In this document: piece after piece, positions 25,436 to 35,753 of the stretch | Layout of the letters: every line of letters begins with the position of its first letter | How positions within the stretch are numbered: position 1 is the stretch's first letter | Assembly: GCF_001703635.1 (NCBI RefSeq) | Contig: NZ_LQZT01000034.1 | Span: 46,121 to 98,745 of the forward strand | Length of the DNA: 52,625 bases | Direction: 5' to 3' | Source of the DNA: Parahoeflea olei | Lineage (GTDB): Bacteria; Pseudomonadota; Alphaproteobacteria; Rhizobiales; Rhizobiaceae | The notes under the pieces: generated by a model | Databases searched by the model: none | What the model saw: the letters and a program-made list of their open reading frames with translations, nothing else | What the model was told of the DNA's origin: nothing | Translations under genes and position numbers: made by a program

Positions 25436-28400
25436 CTATCCGGCGATATCGGCCAGCTGCGTCATCACCACCGCGGCGCCGGTCAGGCGCTTTTCCGCCG
25501 TCGGCAGGTCGCGGATGAAGACCACGCTCTGGTCTGGCCGGATCTTGGCCATCTGCCCCTGCTTGGAGATATAGGCCACTAGCCCCGCGGGATTTGGGAA
25601 TTCCTTGTTGCGGAACTGCACCACCACGCCCTTCGGCCCGGCATCGAGCTTTTCGACATTGGCCTTGCGACACAGCGCCTTGATGAAGACGATCTTCAAG
25701 AGATGCTGCACCTCGATCGGCAGCGGGCCGAAGCGGTCGATCATCTCCGCGCCGAAACCGTCGATATCGGCCACCTCGGTGATGTCGCCGAGCCGGCGGT
25801 AGAGGCCGAGCCGCAAATGCAGGTCCGGCACGTAATCCTCAGGGATCATCACCGGGGTGCCGACCGTGATCTGCGGCGACCAGCCACTGTCGATCACCGC
25901 ATCCTCGCCGCGCACCTCGGCCACGGCCTCCTCCAGCATGTGCTGGTAAAGCTCGAAGCCCACTTCCTTGATATGGCCGGACTGCTCCTCGCCCAGAAGG
26001 TTGCCCGCGCCGCGGATGTCGAGATCGTGGCTCGCGAGCTGGAAGCCGGCGCCGAGCGTGTCGAGCGATTGCAGGACTTTCAGCCGCTTGTCGGCGGTGG
26101 CCGTCAGCGTCTTGTTGACCGGCAGCGTGAACAGCGCAAAGGCTCGGACCTTGGAGCGGCCGACCCGGCCCCGGATCTGGTAGAGCTGGGCCAGGCCGAA
26201 CATATCGGCGCGATGCACGATCAGCGTGTTGGCGGTCGGCACGTCGAGCCCCGATTCGACGATGGTTGTCGACACCAGCACGTCGTATTTGCCGTCATAG
26301 AAGGCATTCATGATGTCGTCGAGTTCGCCCGCCCCCATCTGGCCGTGGGCGACGGCGAATTTGAGCTCCGGCACGTCCGAGCGCAGGAAGGCTGCGATGT
26401 CGGCAAGATCGGAGACGCGCGGGCAGACATAGAAGCTCTGGCCGCCGCGATAGTGCTCACGCATCAGGGTTTCGCGGATCGTCACCGGATCGAAGGGCGA
26501 GATGAAGGTCCTGACCGCCATCCGGTCGACCGGCGGCGTGGTGATCAGCGAGAGTTCCCTCACCCCGGTCATGGCAAGCTGCAGCGTGCGCGGGATCGGC
26601 GTGGCCGAGAGCGTGAGCACATGCACGTCGGTCTTCAGCTCCTTGAGCCGCTCCTTGTGCTTGACGCCGAAATGCTGCTCCTCGTCGATGATCAGCAGCC
26701 CGAGATTGGCGAACTTGATCGAGGAGCCGAGCAGCGCATGGGTGCCGACGACGATGTCGGTCTTGCCCGATTCGAGCTCCGCCTTGGTCAGCGCCAGCTC
26801 CTTGGCGCCCACCAGCCGAGAGGCCTGGGCGATGCGCACCGGATAGCCGCGCAGCCGCTCGGTGAAGGTCTTGAAATGCTGGCGCGCGAGCAGCGTGGTC
26901 GGCACGACGACGGCCACCTGCACGCCGTTCATGGCGGCGATGAAGGCCGCGCGCAGCGCCACCTCGGTCTTGCCGAAGCCGACGTCGCCGCAGATGAGCC
27001 GGTCCATCGGCTGGCCGGCGGCAAGATCCTCGCGCACCTTCTCGATCGCCGCCATCTGGTCTTCGGTCTCGTCATAGGGGAAGCGCGCCGAAAACTCGTC
27101 ATAGAGCCCCTCGGGCGCACCGAGCACCGTGGCCGAACGCATGTGCCGTTCGGCGGCGATGCGGATCAGCCCCTCGGCCATGTCGAGAAGCCGCTTCTTG
27201 AGCTTGGCCTTGCGCGACTGCCAGGCGACGCCGCCGAGCTTGTCGAGCTGCACCTCGGCGCTGTCGGAGCCGTAGCGCGTGAGCAGGTCGATGTTCTCGA
27301 CCGGCAGGAACAGTTTGGCATCGCCCGCATAGTGGAGTTCGAGGCAGGCATGCGGCGCGCCCGCCGCCTCGATGGTCCTGAGGCCGACGAACTGGCCGAT
27401 GCCGTGCTCGGCATGAACGACATAGCTGCCCTCGTCGAGGCCCGAGACTTCGGAGATATAGTCGGCGCCGCGGCGCTTGCGCTTGGCGCGCCGGACCAGC
27501 CGGTCGCCGAGCACGTCCTGCTCGCCGATGACGACCAGATCGCCGACTTCGAAGCCGCCTTCGATGGCGAGCACCGCGGCCGCCGCCTCGCCCGGCTTGA
27601 GACGCTTGAGGTCCGCGGGGCTTTCGACCCGCACCACACGCGCAAGCCCGTGCTCCTCGGTCACCTGCAGGAGCCGGTCGAGCGAGCCCTCGGTCCAGGC
27701 GGTGATGAGCACCTTGCGGCCCGCGGCCCGTTTCGCCCCGACATGGGCGACAAGCTTTTCGAACAGGTTGGCGCGCGTGCCTTCCGCCGCGGCTTCCGCT
27801 TCCGCGTCGGCCGCCCAGCGCGGGCCGGTCGAGGCCTCGACCTCGATCACCATCCGGGTCGAGGTTTCGGGCACGCGAAACGGCGTGAGCCGGATCATGT
27901 TCCAGGCTTCGAGCCCTGCCGCGAGTTCGTCGGTCGAGAGATAGAGCAGGTCCGGCTCGATCGCCTTGTAAGGCGCGGCATGGACGCTCTTGTCCTTCTC
28001 GATCGACTGTGCGGCAAGCCGGGCCTGGTAATGGTCCTCGATCTGGGCGCGGCGTTCGCCGGCGGCTTCCGAGAGCATGTGGTCGCCGGCGAGCCTGAAG
28101 CCCGAGAGATAGTCGAACACGGTTTCCATGTGGTCATGAAACAGCGGCAGCCAGTGCTCCATGCCGGGATAGCGCCGGCCCTCCGAGATCGCCACATAGA
28201 GCGCGTCGTCACGGGTCGCGGCGCCGAAGCGGGAGAGGTAGTTGCTGCGGAACCGGCTGATCGATTCGGGCTCCAGCGTCACCTCGCTCATGGCGTTGAG
28301 CGAAAGCTCCTTGGCCCGGGTGGTGGTGCGCTGCGAGGCGGGATCAAAATGGCGCACGCTTTCGAGCGTGTCGCCGAAGAAATCGAGCCGCACCGGCTCG

Positions 28401-28942
28401 TCCTCGCCGGGCACGAACACATCGAGAATGCCGCCGCGCACGGCATATTCGCCGACCTCGCGCACGGTGTCCACGCGCTCGAAGCCGTTGCGCGCGAGCA
28501 TTCCGCCGAGATCTTCCATCTTCAGCCGGTTGCCGGCGCGGGCGACGAAACCCAGCTCCGTCACCACCGCCTTCGGCGGCACGCGCTGGAGCATGGCGTT
28601 GACGGTGACGATCACGATCGCCGGATGCGGCTTTTCGGAAAACCGGGCGAGCGCCGAAAGCGCAGCCAGCCGGCGCGCGGAAATATCGGCGCCGGGCGAA
28701 ACCCGGTCATAGGGAAGGCAGTCCCAGCCCGGCAGCGTCAGCACCGGAATATCGGGCGCGAAGAAGGCGAGGTTCTGCTCGAGATCGGCCATGCGCTGGC
28801 CGTCGGAGATGATGTAGGCGAGCGGTCCGGCGGCGCGCGCGAGTTCGGCGAGCGCCAGCGCCTCCATGCCCTGCGGCACGCCGGACAGCGTGACGGGCGT
28901 GCGCGCGCCGGCGACGCGCTCTGCCGAAATCACGGATGTCAT
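25436..28942 (-). CDS. mfd: Transcription-repair coupling factor
   Basis: A 1168-residue Mfd, full length. It removes RNA polymerase stalled at lesions and recruits UvrA. The N-terminal UvrB-like module includes LTLPGWDCLPYDRVSP. The RNA-polymerase-interacting domain lies around GLDEGSYVVHAEHGIGQFVGL. The helicase motor contains GDVGFGKTEVALRAAF (Walker A), IIDEEQHFGVKHKE (DEEQ box) and LSATPIPRTLQLAM. TRG-like text and the C-terminal autoinhibitory domain follow. The start at 28942 overlaps the sdhE stop by four bases (ATGA), so the two genes are translationally coupled. Confidence 0.98.
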   Translation of the reverse strand: MTSVISAERVAGARTPVTLSGVPQGMEALALAELARAAGPLAYIISDGQRMADLEQNLAFFAPDIPVLTLPGWDCLPYDRVSPGADISARRLAALSALARFSEKPHPAIVIVTVNAMLQRVPPKAVVTELGFVARAGNRLKMEDLGGMLARNGFERVDTVREVGEYAVRGGILDVFVPGEDEPVRLDFFGDTLESVRHFDPASQRTTTRAKELSLNAMSEVTLEPESISRFRSNYLSRFGAATRDDALYVAISEGRRYPGMEHWLPLFHDHMETVFDYLSGFRLAGDHMLSEAAGERRAQIEDHYQARLAAQSIEKDKSVHAAPYKAIEPDLLYLSTDELAAGLEAWNMIRLTPFRVPETSTRMVIEVEASTGPRWAADAEAEAAAEGTRANLFEKLVAHVGAKRAAGRKVLITAWTEGSLDRLLQVTEEHGLARVVRVESPADLKRLKPGEAAAAVLAIEGGFEVGDLVVIGEQDVLGDRLVRRAKRKRRGADYISEVSGLDEGSYVVHAEHGIGQFVGLRTIEAAGAPHACLELHYAGDAKLFLPVENIDLLTRYGSDSAEVQLDKLGGVAWQSRKAKLKKRLLDMAEGLIRIAAERHMRSATVLGAPEGLYDEFSARFPYDETEDQMAAIEKVREDLAAGQPMDRLICGDVGFGKTEVALRAAFIAAMNGVQVAVVVPTTLLARQHFKTFTERLRGYPVRIAQASRLVGAKELALTKAELESGKTDIVVGTHALLGSSIKFANLGLLIIDEEQHFGVKHKERLKELKTDVHVLTLSATPIPRTLQLAMTGVRELSLITTPPVDRMAVRTFISPFDPVTIRETLMREHYRGGQSFYVCPRVSDLADIAAFLRSDVPELKFAVAHGQMGAGELDDIMNAFYDGKYDVLVSTTIVESGLDVPTANTLIVHRADMFGLAQLYQIRGRVGRSKVRAFALFTLPVNKTLTATADKRLKVLQSLDTLGAGFQLASHDLDIRGAGNLLGEEQSGHIKEVGFELYQHMLEEAVAEVRGEDAVIDSGWSPQITVGTPVMIPEDYVPDLHLRLGLYRRLGDITEVADIDGFGAEMIDRFGPLPIEVQHLLKIVFIKALCRKANVEKLDAGPKGVVVQFRNKEFPNPAGLVAYISKQGQMAKIRPDQSVVFIRDLPTAEKRLTGAAVVMTQLADIAG

Positions 28943-29262
28943 GACTTTCCGGCCTGCCCTTCGGTGTGCGAGCGGACCGGTTCGAAATCGGGTACATAGG
29001 CGCGCATGCGGTCAAACAGCGGGGTGCGGAACCGCTCGGGCGTTTCCACCTCGCCGGTCACCCAGCGAAACAGGTCGGCGTCATCCTCGGCCATCAGCCG
29101 TTCGAGTTCATCCAGTTCGCTCTCATCGAGGCTGCCGATCTCGGCATCGGCGAAGCCGCCGATCACGAGGTCCATCTCGCGAATGCCCCGGCGCCAGGCG
29201 CGCACCAGAATGCGGCGGCGGCGCGGATCGAGGTCGGCGCTTGAACGTGTCGTTCCGGTCAT
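28939..29262 (-). CDS. sdhE: FAD assembly factor SdhE
   Basis: A 107-residue cytosolic protein (DUF339/SdhE) that promotes covalent flavin attachment to succinate dehydrogenase. The hallmark RGxRE motif is Arg25-Gly26-Ile27-Arg28-Glu29 (RAWRRGIREMDLVIGGF). It is followed by the acidic segment LDELERLMAEDDADLFRWVTG typical of the family. It is coupled to mfd by a four-base overlap. This sdhE-mfd order facing recG is common in Hyphomicrobiales, as far as I recall. Confidence 0.95.
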   Translation of the reverse strand: MTGTTRSSADLDPRRRRILVRAWRRGIREMDLVIGGFADAEIGSLDESELDELERLMAEDDADLFRWVTGEVETPERFRTPLFDRMRAYVPDFEPVRSHTEGQAGKS

Positions 29263-29355
29263 GATCTGCCTTCATCAGTTGGATGGGTTTCCATATCCTG
29301 TCACCGGCCGGTTGTCAGCCTTGCGTTTCGCCCAAAATTACAGTTCATCTGGGCC

Positions 29356-31473
29356 ATGCGCCCGCTCGACCTCGATCCCCTGTTCAAATCCGTGGAAAGC
29401 CTGCCCGGCATTGGCCCCAAGCTCGCCGAGGCCCTGGCCCGGGTGACCGGCCGCGAGAGCCCGGAGGACACGCGCGCGCTCGACCTGGTGCTGCTGCCGC
29501 CGCACGGGCTGATCGACCGCTCGCGCAAATCCGAGATCGCGACCGCGCCGGAGGGCGTGATCGCCACGCTCGACGTCCGCGTCGACCGGCACCAGCCCGC
29601 CCCTCCGGGCCGCCGCTCGGCGCCCTACAGGGTGTTCGTCCATGACGAGACCGGCGAGATGGCGCTGACCTTCTTTCATTCCAAGCAGGCCTGGCTCGAA
29701 AAGCTGTTGCCGGTCGGCGAGAAGGTGATGATCAGCGGCAAGGTCGAATGGTTCAACGGCCGGCCTTCGATGGTGCATCCCGACCATGTGGTGCGCGAGG
29801 CCGAAGCCGAGAATTTCCCGCTGATCGAGCCAGTCTATCCGCTGACGGCCGGGCTCTCGACCAAGGTGCTCCGGCGCTCGATCGAATCGGCGCTCGCACT
29901 GGTGCCGCATCTTCCCGAATGGGCCGATCCGCATCTGGTCGCCCGCAACAGTTTTCCCGAATTTTCCGAAGCGGTGCGCAGCCTGCATCATCCCGAGAGC
30001 GCCCATGACGTCAATCCGCTGGCGCCGGCGCGGCGCAGGCTTGCCTATGACGAATTGCTCGCCGGACAGTTGTCGCTGGCACTCGTCCGCCAGACGCTGC
30101 GCAAGCTGCCCGGCACGCCGGTCAGCGCGGAAGGCCGGTTGCGCCAGGCGATCCTCGACGCATTGCCGTTTTCGCTGACGGCGAGCCAGCAGACGGCGGT
30201 CACGGAAATCCTCGCCGACATGGCCGGCGCCGACCGGATGCTGAGGCTCCTGCAGGGCGATGTCGGCTCCGGCAAGACCGCGGTCGCCATGATGGCCATG
30301 GCGGACGCGGTGGAGGCCGGCGGCCAGGCGGTGCTGATGGCGCCGACCGAAATCCTCGCCCGCCAGCATTTTGCGACGATCGAGAAGATGGCGCGCTCCG
30401 CCGGCATCGAGGTCGCGGTGCTGACCTCGCGCGCCAAGGGCCGCGAGCGCACCGAGCTGCTCGACCGCATCGCCTCGGGTGCGGCGCAGATCGTGATCGG
30501 CACGCATGCGCTGTTCCAGGAATCCGTGAGTTACGCCAATCTCACGCTCGCCGTGGTCGACGAGCAGCACCGCTTCGGCGTGCACCAGCGCCTGAGGCTC
30601 ACCGCCAAGGGCGCGGCACCACACATGCTGGTGATGACCGCGACGCCAATCCCGCGCACGCTGGTGCTCGCGGCCTTCGGCGACATGGATGTCTCCAAGC
30701 TCACCGAAAAGCCCGCCGGCCGGCAGCCGATCGCCACGGTGACGATTCCCGACGAGCGGATCGGTGACATCGTCGACCGACTCAAGGCGGCACTCCGCGA
30801 CGGCAAGAAGGCCTACTGGATCTGTCCGCTGGTCGAGGATTCCGACGAGAGCGACCTGATGAGCGTCGAAAGCCGGCACGCAAGTCTCGCCAAGGCCTTC
30901 GGCCCGGAGCTCGCGCCCCTGGTGGCGCTGGTGCACGGGCGCATGAGCGCGGAGGAAAAGGACCGGGCGATGGGCGCCTTCAAGGAGGGGCAGACCCGGC
31001 TTCTGGTCGCCACCACCGTGATCGAGGTCGGCGTCGATGTGCCCGACGCCACCATCATGGTGATCGAACATGCCGAGCGGTTCGGGCTCGCGCAGCTGCA
31101 CCAGTTGCGCGGCCGGGTCGGACGCGGCACCGGCGCTTCGAGCTGCATCCTGCTCTATCACGGTCCCCTGGGGGAAACGGCGGAGGCACGGCTCAAGGTG
31201 CTGCGCGAGAGCGAGGACGGCTTCCGCATCGCCGAGGAAGACCTGAAGCTCAGGGGCGAAGGCGAGGTTCTGGGCACGCGCCAGTCCGGCCTGCCCGGCT
31301 TCCGGCTCGCCGATCTCGCCGTGCATGCCGATCTTCTGGAAATCGCGCGGACCGACGCGCGCAACGTGCTCGAGACCGATCCGGGCCTTGCGGGGGAGCG
31401 CGGCAAGGCACTGCGCATGCTGCTTTATCTGATGCGCCGCGACGAGGCGATCCGGTTCCTGCGCGCGGGCTGA
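29356..31473 (+). CDS. recG: ATP-dependent DNA helicase RecG
   Basis: A 705-residue helicase that remodels stalled replication forks and branch-migrates Holliday junctions. The N-terminal wedge/OB region includes SLPGIGPKLAEALARV and YRVFVHDETGEMALTFF. The motor shows LQGDVGSGKTAVAMMAM (Walker A), AVVDEQHRFGVHQR (DEQH box), MTATPIPRTL and the C-terminal motif VI segment HQLRGRVGRG. The length is normal. The start at 29356 lacks a strong ribosome site but fits the family N-terminus. It converges on the DUF502 gene with 20 bases between stops. Confidence 0.97.
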   Translation: MRPLDLDPLFKSVESLPGIGPKLAEALARVTGRESPEDTRALDLVLLPPHGLIDRSRKSEIATAPEGVIATLDVRVDRHQPAPPGRRSAPYRVFVHDETGEMALTFFHSKQAWLEKLLPVGEKVMISGKVEWFNGRPSMVHPDHVVREAEAENFPLIEPVYPLTAGLSTKVLRRSIESALALVPHLPEWADPHLVARNSFPEFSEAVRSLHHPESAHDVNPLAPARRRLAYDELLAGQLSLALVRQTLRKLPGTPVSAEGRLRQAILDALPFSLTASQQTAVTEILADMAGADRMLRLLQGDVGSGKTAVAMMAMADAVEAGGQAVLMAPTEILARQHFATIEKMARSAGIEVAVLTSRAKGRERTELLDRIASGAAQIVIGTHALFQESVSYANLTLAVVDEQHRFGVHQRLRLTAKGAAPHMLVMTATPIPRTLVLAAFGDMDVSKLTEKPAGRQPIATVTIPDERIGDIVDRLKAALRDGKKAYWICPLVEDSDESDLMSVESRHASLAKAFGPELAPLVALVHGRMSAEEKDRAMGAFKEGQTRLLVATTVIEVGVDVPDATIMVIEHAERFGLAQLHQLRGRVGRGTGASSCILLYHGPLGETAEARLKVLRESEDGFRIAEEDLKLRGEGEVLGTRQSGLPGFRLADLAVHADLLEIARTDARNVLETDPGLAGERGKALRMLLYLMRRDEAIRFLRAG

Positions 31474-31493
31474 GCGCCCGGGCCCGGCGGCTC

Positions 31494-32165
31494 TCAGGCG
31501 ATGGCCGGCTTGGCCTTGCCCTTGCCCGGCGCGGGCGCGGGCCTGGGGAATTCGGGCGACACGAGCCCGGCCGAAATCACCATCTTGGCGGCCTCCTCCA
31601 CGCTCATGTCGAGAATGATGACGTCGGCGCGCGGCACGAAAAGCAGGAACCCCGAGGTCGGATTGGGCGTGGTCGGCAGGAACACGGAAATCGAATCATG
31701 GCCGGGCAGCTTGTGGTCGACCTCGCCCTTGGTGTCGGTGGCGATGAAGACGATCGACCAGAGGCCCTTGCGCGGATATTCGATCAGGCCCGCCTGCTTG
31801 AAGGAGTTGCTCTGCTGGAAGATCTGCTTGAGCCCCTTGTAGAGGCTGCGCACCAGCGGCATCCGGTCGAGCAGCGATTCCCCGAAACCCACGATCGTGC
31901 GGCCGACCAGGTTGGCGGTGAGGAAGCCGATCAGCGTGATCAGCACCAGCGCCGTCAACAATCCGAACCCCGGCACCGCGAATGGCAGGTAGTGGTCGGG
32001 ATTGTACATCGCCGGGATATAGGGTTTGACCCAGCTGTCGACCCAGCCGATGAAGGTCCAGGTCAGATAGGCCGTAATGGCGAGCGGGGCCACGATGATG
32101 AGGCCGGTCAGAAAATAGTTCCGCACCCGCGTACCCGCGCCGGGGCGTTTTTGCTTTTCGCTCAT
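31494..32165 (-). CDS. DUF502 family membrane protein
   Basis: A 223-residue protein of unknown function with two N-terminal membrane segments (NYFLTGLIIVAPLAITAYL, then FGLLTALVLITLIGFLTANL). A conserved soluble domain follows, with LVRSLYKGLKQIFQ, FLPTTPNPTSGFLLFV and a Pro/Lys-rich tail. The family is widespread beside recG/glmS in this group and has no settled role. The start at 32165 has AGGA seven bases upstream; a longer frame to 32249 is unlikely. Confidence 0.88.
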   Translation of the reverse strand: MSEKQKRPGAGTRVRNYFLTGLIIVAPLAITAYLTWTFIGWVDSWVKPYIPAMYNPDHYLPFAVPGFGLLTALVLITLIGFLTANLVGRTIVGFGESLLDRMPLVRSLYKGLKQIFQQSNSFKQAGLIEYPRKGLWSIVFIATDTKGEVDHKLPGHDSISVFLPTTPNPTSGFLLFVPRADVIILDMSVEEAAKMVISAGLVSPEFPRPAPAPGKGKAKPAIA

Positions 32166-32318
32166 GGCTTGTCCTGTTCCCGCATCGCCCGCGCGCAATG
32201 ATGCATCGCAGCACTGTATTATAATGGGGCTGCGCACCCGCCAAGACAAGACCCGCCCGCGCCCTCCCGAAACCGGGCGCGATCGCGGGCGGACGGGGCA
32301 GCGGCCCCGGGCCGGCGG

Positions 32319-34145
32319 TTATTCCACCGTGACCGATTTGGCGAGATTGCGCGGCTGGTCCACATCCGTGCCCATGAAAACCGCGGTGTGGTAGGCGATC
32401 AGCTGCACCGGCAGGGCAAACAGGATCGGCGCGACGATCTCGTTGACCACGGGAAGCACGATCGTCGCCATGGTGTCGAGCGTGGTTGCCGCAGCGCCCT
32501 TTTCGTCGGTGATCAGGATGATCTGGCCGCCGCGCGCGGCCACTTCCTGCATGTTCGACACGGTCTTTTCGTAATAGCGGTCATGGGGCGCGATCACGAT
32601 CACCGGCATGGTCTCGTCGATCAGCGCGATCGGGCCGTGCTTGAGCTCGCCCGCAGCGTAGCCCTCGGCGTGGATGTAGGAAATTTCCTTGAGCTTGAGC
32701 GCGCCTTCGAGCGCCAGCGGGAAATTGGTCCCGCGGCCGAGATAGAGCACGTCCTTGAACCGCGACAGCTCGCGCGACAGGGTCTCGATCTGCGGCTGGA
32801 TGGCGGTGAGGATCTCGTTGAACAGCCGCGGCACCTCCACCAGCGCCTGCACGCTCCTGGCCTCTTCCTCGGCCGACAGCGTGCCGCGCGTGCGTCCGGC
32901 GATCAGCGCCAATGCCGCAAGCACCGAAAGTTGGCAGGTAAAGGCTTTCGTCGAGGCCACGCCGATTTCCGGTCCGGCAAGCGTCGGAAACACCGCGTCG
33001 GATTCGCGCGCCATGGTCGAGCCGCGCACATTGACGACGGTGCCGATGGTCAAGCCGCTGTCGCGGCAATAGCGCAGCGAGGCCAGCGTGTCGGCGGTTT
33101 CCCCCGATTGCGAGATGAACAGCGCCGCCATGCGGCCCGGCAGCGGCATCTCGCGGTAGCGGAATTCGGAGGCGACATCGATCTCGACAGGCAGCCGCGC
33201 CACCCGTTCGAACCAGTATTTGCCGATCAGGCCGGCATAATAGGCGGTTCCGCAGGCCGACATGGCCAGCCGGTCGAGCGCTGCGAAATCGATCTGCGCG
33301 GCATCGGCCTTGACCCGGCCTTCGGCGAAATCGATGTAGTGGCTCAGCGTGTGCGAGACGACCTCGGCCTGCTCATAGATTTCCTTCTCCATGAAATGGC
33401 GGTGATTGCCCTTGTCGACGACATAGGCCGCGTCGCGCGAGATCTGGCTCGCGCGCTCCACCGGCTTGCCGGAATGGTCATAGATTTCAACGCTGTTGTG
33501 GCTGATCACCGCCCAGTCGCCGTCATCGAGATAGGTGATCTCGTCGGTGAAGGGCGCAAGCGCGATCGCATCCGAACCCAGAAACATCTCGCCCTCGCCA
33601 TGCCCGACGGCAAGCGGGGGGCCGGAGCGCGCGCCCAGGATCATGTCCGGCTGGTCCTCGAACAGGACGGCCAGCGCATAGGCGCCTTCGAGTTGCGACA
33701 GCGTCTTCTGCATCGCTTCGCGCGGGGCGAGCCCCTGTTCGCGATAGGCCGACAGCAGTTGCGCGACCACCTCCGTGTCGGTCTGGCTCTGGAACACCGC
33801 GCCCTTGGCGATGAGCTCCGCCCTCAGAGGCGCGAAATTCTCGATGATGCCGTTATGGACCACGGCCACGCCGCGGCAGAAATGCGGGTGCGCATTGGCC
33901 TCCGTCGGCGCGCCGTGGGTGGCCCAGCGGGTGTGGCCGATCCCGACCTGGCCGGCCAGCGGCTCCTCGGCGAGCCTGCGGTCGAGATTGGACAGCTTGC
34001 CCTCGGCGCGGCGACGGTCGAGCTTGCCGTCGCGGATGGTGGCCACGCCGGCCGAATCGTAGCCGCGATATTCCAGCCGCTTGAGCGCATCGACCAGAAG
34101 CGGCGCGACTTCGCGATTGCCGACGATCCCAACTATTCCGCACAT
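32319..34145 (-). CDS. glmS: Glutamine--fructose-6-phosphate aminotransferase (isomerizing)
   Basis: A 608-residue glucosamine-6-phosphate synthase. The N-terminal glutaminase uses Cys2 (MCGIVGIVG), with GHTRWATHG and CRGVAVVHNGIIENF. Two SIS domains follow (ISQSGETADTLASLRYC; GRGTNFPLALEGALKLKE), and the C-terminus is DQPRNLAKSVTVE with the catalytic lysine. It makes glucosamine-6-phosphate for UDP-GlcNAc, peptidoglycan and lipid A. It lies 134 bases downstream of glmU on the same strand; the spacer contains a near-perfect palindrome. Confidence 0.98.
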   Translation of the reverse strand: MCGIVGIVGNREVAPLLVDALKRLEYRGYDSAGVATIRDGKLDRRRAEGKLSNLDRRLAEEPLAGQVGIGHTRWATHGAPTEANAHPHFCRGVAVVHNGIIENFAPLRAELIAKGAVFQSQTDTEVVAQLLSAYREQGLAPREAMQKTLSQLEGAYALAVLFEDQPDMILGARSGPPLAVGHGEGEMFLGSDAIALAPFTDEITYLDDGDWAVISHNSVEIYDHSGKPVERASQISRDAAYVVDKGNHRHFMEKEIYEQAEVVSHTLSHYIDFAEGRVKADAAQIDFAALDRLAMSACGTAYYAGLIGKYWFERVARLPVEIDVASEFRYREMPLPGRMAALFISQSGETADTLASLRYCRDSGLTIGTVVNVRGSTMARESDAVFPTLAGPEIGVASTKAFTCQLSVLAALALIAGRTRGTLSAEEEARSVQALVEVPRLFNEILTAIQPQIETLSRELSRFKDVLYLGRGTNFPLALEGALKLKEISYIHAEGYAAGELKHGPIALIDETMPVIVIAPHDRYYEKTVSNMQEVAARGGQIILITDEKGAAATTLDTMATIVLPVVNEIVAPILFALPVQLIAYHTAVFMGTDVDQPRNLAKSVTVE

Positions 34146-34187
34146 GCACGTGTCCCCTTTCGTTGCCTGAAAAAGCTCTTATCGGGC

Positions 34188-34209
34188 AACTCCGGCTTAA
34201 GCCAGAGTT
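34188..34209. repeat. Near-perfect 22-base palindrome in the glmS leader
   Basis: AACTCCGGCTT (34188-34198) faces AAGCCAGAGTT (34199-34209) with one mismatch, which becomes a G-U pair in leftward RNA. It lies 43-64 bases upstream of the glmS start. An overlapping GTTGCC/GGCAAC pair (34162-34167 and 34185-34190) could form a competing hairpin. Confidence 0.6.
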
Positions 34210-34279
34210 CACGCGCCCCGGCGCAAGTCAATTTTGATGTCAGGGCGTAACCCGCAGAGCCGGCCGCGCCCCCTCAGGG

Positions 34280-35647
34280 TCAGCCGCGGCTGGCGGCCTT
34301 GAGCGCCTTCAGCGCCGCGAGCTTTTCCCGAAGCCGCCCGGCGCGGCCCGGTTTGGTCTCCTGCCGTGCGCGTCCGATCGCCAGCGCATCGTCGGGCACG
34401 TCGGCAGTGATGACGCTGCCCGATCCCACGAAGGCGCCGTCCCCGATCCGGACCGGGGCAACGAGCGAGGAATTCGAGCCGATGAAGGCGCCTTCGCCGA
34501 TCTCGGTCAGGTGCTTGTTCTGGCCGTCGTAATTGCAGGTGATGGTGCCCGCGCCGATATTGGCGCGCGCGCCGATCACCGCGTCGCCGATATAGGTGAG
34601 ATGGTTGACCTTGGCGCCCGGCCCCACCTTGGCCTTCTTGACCTCGCAGAAATTGCCGACCTTGGATTTTTCGGCAAGCTCCGCGCCGGGCCTGAGCCGC
34701 GCGAACGGGCCGATTTCCGCGCCCGGCCCGACGTCCGCGCCCTCAAGATGGCTGAAGGCGTGGATCACCGCGCCGGCACCGACGCGCACGCCGGGGCCGA
34801 ACCAGACATTCGGCTCGATGACAACATCGGTCCCGAGCACCGTGTCATGCGACAGGAACACGCTCGACGGATCGATCATGGTCACGCCCGACAGCATCGC
34901 CGCATGGCGGGCACGCGCCTGCCAGACCGCTTCGATCCCGGCCAGTTCGGCGCGGGTGTTGCAGCCCATCATGTCTTCTTCCGGCGCCTCGATGGCAACG
35001 CAGCGCAGGCCGCGAGCGCGGGCGATCTCGACGATGTCGGTCAGGTAATATTCGCCCTTGGCATTGTCGTTGCCGATGGCTTCGAGCAGGCTCACGGCTT
35101 CGCGGCCGGAAAACGTGATGATCCCGCCATTGCAGAAGCCGATGGCACGCTCGGCCTCGGTGGCGTCCCTGTGCTCGCGGATCGCCACGAGCTCGCCATC
35201 CTGCTCGATCAGGCGCCCGTAGCCGGTCGGGTCCGCGGGCCGGAAGCCCAGCACCACGACATCGGCGCCGCGGGCACGCTCGGCGGTCGCGGCCGTCAGG
35301 CTCGCGGGATCGATCAGCGGCGCGTCGCCGTAAAGCACCACGACATCGTCAAATCCTTCGGCGATGATGTCGCGCGCCATCAGCACGGCGTGGCCTGTGC
35401 CCTTGCGCTCGGTCTGTTCGACGGCGGCCACCGGCAGCTCGAGCCCGAGGCTCGCCGCTTGTGTCACCTTGTCGGCGTCGCGGCCGACCACCAGCGCCAC
35501 CTTGGCGACACCGGCGGCGGCTGCCGCATGGGTGACATGGGCAATCAGCGGACGATTTCCGACCGTGTGCAAGACCTTGGATTTGGACGATTTCATGCGT
35601 GTGGCATCGCCCGCCGCGAGCACGACCGCCAGACAAGTCCGCGCCAT
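34280..35647 (-). CDS. glmU: Bifunctional UDP-N-acetylglucosamine pyrophosphorylase / glucosamine-1-phosphate N-acetyltransferase
   Basis: A 455-residue enzyme catalysing the last two steps to UDP-GlcNAc. The N-terminal uridyltransferase starts [20 protein letters not shown] and has [13 protein letters not shown]. The C-terminal left-handed beta-helix of hexapeptide repeats ([37 protein letters not shown]) is the acetyltransferase. The start at 35647 has an AGAGGTGA site. It lies directly upstream of glmS on the same strand, giving a UDP-GlcNAc unit. Confidence 0.98.
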   Translation of the reverse strand: MARTCLAVVLAAGDATRMKSSKSKVLHTVGNRPLIAHVTHAAAAAGVAKVALVVGRDADKVTQAASLGLELPVAAVEQTERKGTGHAVLMARDIIAEGFDDVVVLYGDAPLIDPASLTAATAERARGADVVVLGFRPADPTGYGRLIEQDGELVAIREHRDATEAERAIGFCNGGIITFSGREAVSLLEAIGNDNAKGEYYLTDIVEIARARGLRCVAIEAPEEDMMGCNTRAELAGIEAVWQARARHAAMLSGVTMIDPSSVFLSHDTVLGTDVVIEPNVWFGPGVRVGAGAVIHAFSHLEGADVGPGAEIGPFARLRPGAELAEKSKVGNFCEVKKAKVGPGAKVNHLTYIGDAVIGARANIGAGTITCNYDGQNKHLTEIGEGAFIGSNSSLVAPVRIGDGAFVGSGSVITADVPDDALAIGRARQETKPGRAGRLREKLAALKALKAASRG

Positions 35648-35753
35648 CTGATCACCTCTTCATCGAATCGCTTGTTCTGCGGTGCCCGAGCCTATAGCAC
35701 CGGTTGCGCTACGTATATTGCCCAGGCACCCCTGCCAAGACCCCGGATTCCGC

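Noticed and set aside
25703..28999. A 1098-codon open frame on the plus strand opposite mfd
   Set aside because: It mirrors mfd codons, has no recognisable domain and no ribosome site. Long antisense frames are common in high-G+C DNA.
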